From assembly GCA_946543095.1 (NCBI GenBank), contig CAMNLO010000086.1, positions 1 to 6,954 on the forward strand: a DNA stretch of 6,954 nucleotides, read 5' to 3'. The notes under the pieces were generated by a model. It was not told where the DNA came from. It did no database searches and worked only from the letters and a program-made list of their open reading frames with translations. Below are positions 5,298-6,954 of the stretch, piece after piece (within the stretch, counting starts at the first letter, position 1; every line of letters begins with the position of its first letter). The stretch is from an uncultured bacterium. Its GTDB lineage: Bacteria; Bacillota; Clostridia; Lachnospirales; Lachnospiraceae. The position numbers were made by a program, and so were the translations under genes.

Positions 5298-6368
5298 ATG
5301 AATAAAGAAAAGATTCCTTTCTTTCCCCTGCAGAAAAGAACCCATTATCTTGTGTTCTGCGGGATCATGGTGGTGCTTCTCTGCTTCTCCGTGGTCATGG
5401 CCACAAGGCTCGGCAGCGTGGAATTAAGGTTTGACGTGATCCGGGGAGTGGTGGTCAACCGGCTTTTGAACAGAGAGGTATATCCCGTTCTATGGATCGA
5501 GGGGACAGAGACTATTCTCTGGAACATCCGCATCCCCAGGATACTGACAGCCTTTGTGGTGGGGGCGGGGCTTACCCTCTGCGGCATCCTTATGCAGGTC
5601 CTCACCAAGAACCCTCTGGCGGATCCCTATGTTTTAGGGATTTCCCACGGAGCCTCCACCGGAGCGGTGAGCGTGATCATGTACGGCTATCTGGGTTTTT
5701 TAGGGGGCTATGCCACCATGGTGGGAGCCTTCGCAGGAGCTGTGATCTCCATTGTGCTGGCCCTGCGCATCGCCACCATCCGCAACAAGGTCACCGCCAC
5801 CCAGCTGGTGCTGGCGGGCATCGCCGTTTCCGCTCTCTTCGGCGCCATGACGAACTTCATGATCTACCACACCAAGACCGGGTCGGATAAGGTCAAGACC
5901 GCTACCTACTGGATGATGGGCTCCTTAAGCGGCTCCTCCTGGGAAAAGCTGAAATACGCCACCATTGCCTTCGTCCTGTGCTTTATCCTGATGATGCTTT
6001 TGACTAAGGGGCTGGACGTGCTGCTTCTGGGGGATGATGTGGCTTCCACCGTGGGGGTCAACACGGACAAGCTGAAGCTGTCCATCATCATCGTGGCCAC
6101 GCTCCTTACGGGCATCATCGTCAGCATCAGCGGCACCATCGGCTTCGTGGGGCTAACGATCCCCCATATCACCCGCTCTGTAGTGGGTACGAAGCATATC
6201 CGTCTGGTGCCGGCCTCCATGCTGGTGGGAGGGACCTTCCTTGTGATCGCGGATATCCTCTCCAGGACCCTTGTGGCCCCGGAGGAATTGCCCATCGGCG
6301 TGGTCTCTGCGTTTTTCGGAGCTCCCTTCTTCCTGTATCTGATCCGGAAATCCGGGGGGAGGTTCTGA
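5298..6368 (+). CDS. FecCD/BtuC-type ABC importer permease
   Basis: A 356-residue polytopic membrane protein, the usual length for the FecCD family, predicted to form a homodimeric channel with about ten helices. After a short basic cytoplasmic tail, the first helix spans about residues 17-37. Family signatures are clear: RIPRILTAFVVGAGL (78-92) running into GILMQ, NPLADPYVLGISHGA (105-119), GTIGFVGLTIPHITR (279-293), which includes the coupling region contacting the ATPase, and PEELPIGVVSAFFGAPFF (328-345) before the last helix. The gene follows the binding-protein stop by 18 bases, with a GGGG-type ribosome binding site at 5285-5288. Its TGA shares one base with the ATG of the ATPase gene. 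The three genes therefore form one importer operon. The permease family carries siderophores, haem or cobalamin; the motifs do not discriminate between them. Confidence 0.95.
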   Translation: MNKEKIPFFPLQKRTHYLVFCGIMVVLLCFSVVMATRLGSVELRFDVIRGVVVNRLLNREVYPVLWIEGTETILWNIRIPRILTAFVVGAGLTLCGILMQVLTKNPLADPYVLGISHGASTGAVSVIMYGYLGFLGGYATMVGAFAGAVISIVLALRIATIRNKVTATQLVLAGIAVSALFGAMTNFMIYHTKTGSDKVKTATYWMMGSLSGSSWEKLKYATIAFVLCFILMMLLTKGLDVLLLGDDVASTVGVNTDKLKLSIIIVATLLTGIIVSISGTIGFVGLTIPHITRSVVGTKHIRLVPASMLVGGTFLVIADILSRTLVAPEELPIGVVSAFFGAPFFLYLIRKSGGRF

Positions 6369-6954
6369 TGGGCGTAAAACTAAACGTAGAAAACATCACA
6401 TACTCCATCAACTCCAAGCTCATCGTGGACGGAGTGAGCCTGGGAGTGGAAGAAGGGGATTTCGTAGGTCTGGTGGGGCCCAACGGCTGCGGAAAATCCA
6501 CGCTGTTGAAAAGCATCTACAAGGTCTACAAACCCGATTCCGGAAAGGTCTTCATCGACGGGAAGGACACTGCTCATATGAGCGCGAAGGAGACCGCCCG
6601 GGAAATGTCCGTCATGCAGCAGGAGAACATCGTGGAATTTGATATGACGGTGTTCGATATGGTCATGCTGGGACGCTTCGCCCATCAGCGGATGTTCCAC
6701 AATGATATGGCGGCGGAGAAAAAGATCGTTCTGGAAGGCTTGAAAGAAGTGGGACTGGAGGGCTATGAGGAAAGAAGCTTTCTGTCCCTTTCGGGAGGCG
6801 AAAAGCAAAGGACCCTGGTGGCAAGGGCTCTTGTGCAGCAGGCGAAGCTCATTGTGCTGGACGAGCCCACGAACCACCTGGATATCGGCTATCAGTATCA
6901 GATCATGAATATCCTTAAAAAGCAGAAGCTGACGGTGTTTTCCTCCATTCATGA
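6368..6954 (+). CDS. FepC/BtuD-type ABC transporter ATPase, 3' end outside window
   Basis: The cytoplasmic ATPase that should power the preceding permease. 195 complete codons are visible; family members are about 250-270 residues, so the last quarter is missing. In order: an N-terminal strand region, Walker A GPNGCGKST (37-45), a Q-loop at QQEN (84-87), the segment FDMVMLGRFAHQ (96-107) that matches the VxxGRxPH region of this ATPase family, the ABC signature LSGGEKQR (141-148), Walker B LIVLDEPTNHLD (161-172) and the switch histidine in SSIH (193-195), after which the window ends. All catalytic residues visible are intact. The ATG overlaps the permease TGA by one base (TGATG) and has a strong GGGGGGAGG ribosome binding site five bases upstream, indicating coupled translation. 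Further transporter-linked genes could lie downstream, out of view. Confidence 0.95.
   Translation, partial: MGVKLNVENITYSINSKLIVDGVSLGVEEGDFVGLVGPNGCGKSTLLKSIYKVYKPDSGKVFIDGKDTAHMSAKETAREMSVMQQENIVEFDMTVFDMVMLGRFAHQRMFHNDMAAEKKIVLEGLKEVGLEGYEERSFLSLSGGEKQRTLVARALVQQAKLIVLDEPTNHLDIGYQYQIMNILKKQKLTVFSSIH

Noticed and set aside
6380..6952. Long open frame on the minus strand opposite the ATPase gene
   Set aside because: It is the complement of a gene with every ABC ATPase motif intact and shows no recognisable domain of its own.
1..6954. CRISPR array, tRNA or rRNA genes, insertion sequence or attachment sites
   Set aside because: No regularly spaced repeats, no tRNA- or rRNA-like segments, and no transposase or integrase coding sequence were seen.

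Overview
The window is typical of an anaerobic Bacillota genome, most likely Lachnospiraceae or related Clostridia. The evidence is strong purine-rich ribosome binding sites, tightly packed co-directional genes, a moderately GC-rich coding style broken by one AT-rich intergenic block, a standalone RadC/JAB protein and a DUF4037 protein. This assignment is an inference from style and gene content, not from a marker gene. All genes recognised lie on the + strand.

Left block (1-2761): four genes joined stop-to-start by ATGA overlaps. They are the C-terminal two thirds of a DJ-1/PfpI protein, a single-domain Old Yellow Enzyme-like flavin oxidoreductase, an NAD(P)-binding SDR of the epimerase/CSP41-like type, and a short RadC-like JAMM (JAB) domain protein. 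The first three suggest redox or carbonyl chemistry on an unknown small molecule. The JAMM protein is an unexpected last member.

Middle (2762-3875): a short spacer of about 118 bases, then a DUF4037 protein with a nucleotidyltransferase-like motif. Its start is more likely at 2880 than at the longer option 2838.

Intergenic block (3876-4178): an AT-rich regulatory region. It holds a long perfect inverted repeat, a sigma-A-type promoter (TTGACA, 17 bases, TAATAT) and a leader of roughly 175 nt with a possible nested stem structure just before a strong ribosome binding site. No known riboswitch class was recognised.

Right block (4179-6954): an ABC importer of the iron-siderophore/haem/cobalamin (FecBCD/BtuFCD) superfamily. 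It comprises a cysteine-rich lipoprotein substrate-binding protein, a FecCD/BtuC-type permease and a FepC/BtuD-type ATPase. The ATPase is cut by the window end exactly after its switch histidine. The three genes are closely spaced, look co-transcribed from the promoter near 3966-3994, and would form a complete importer. The substrate cannot be read from sequence.
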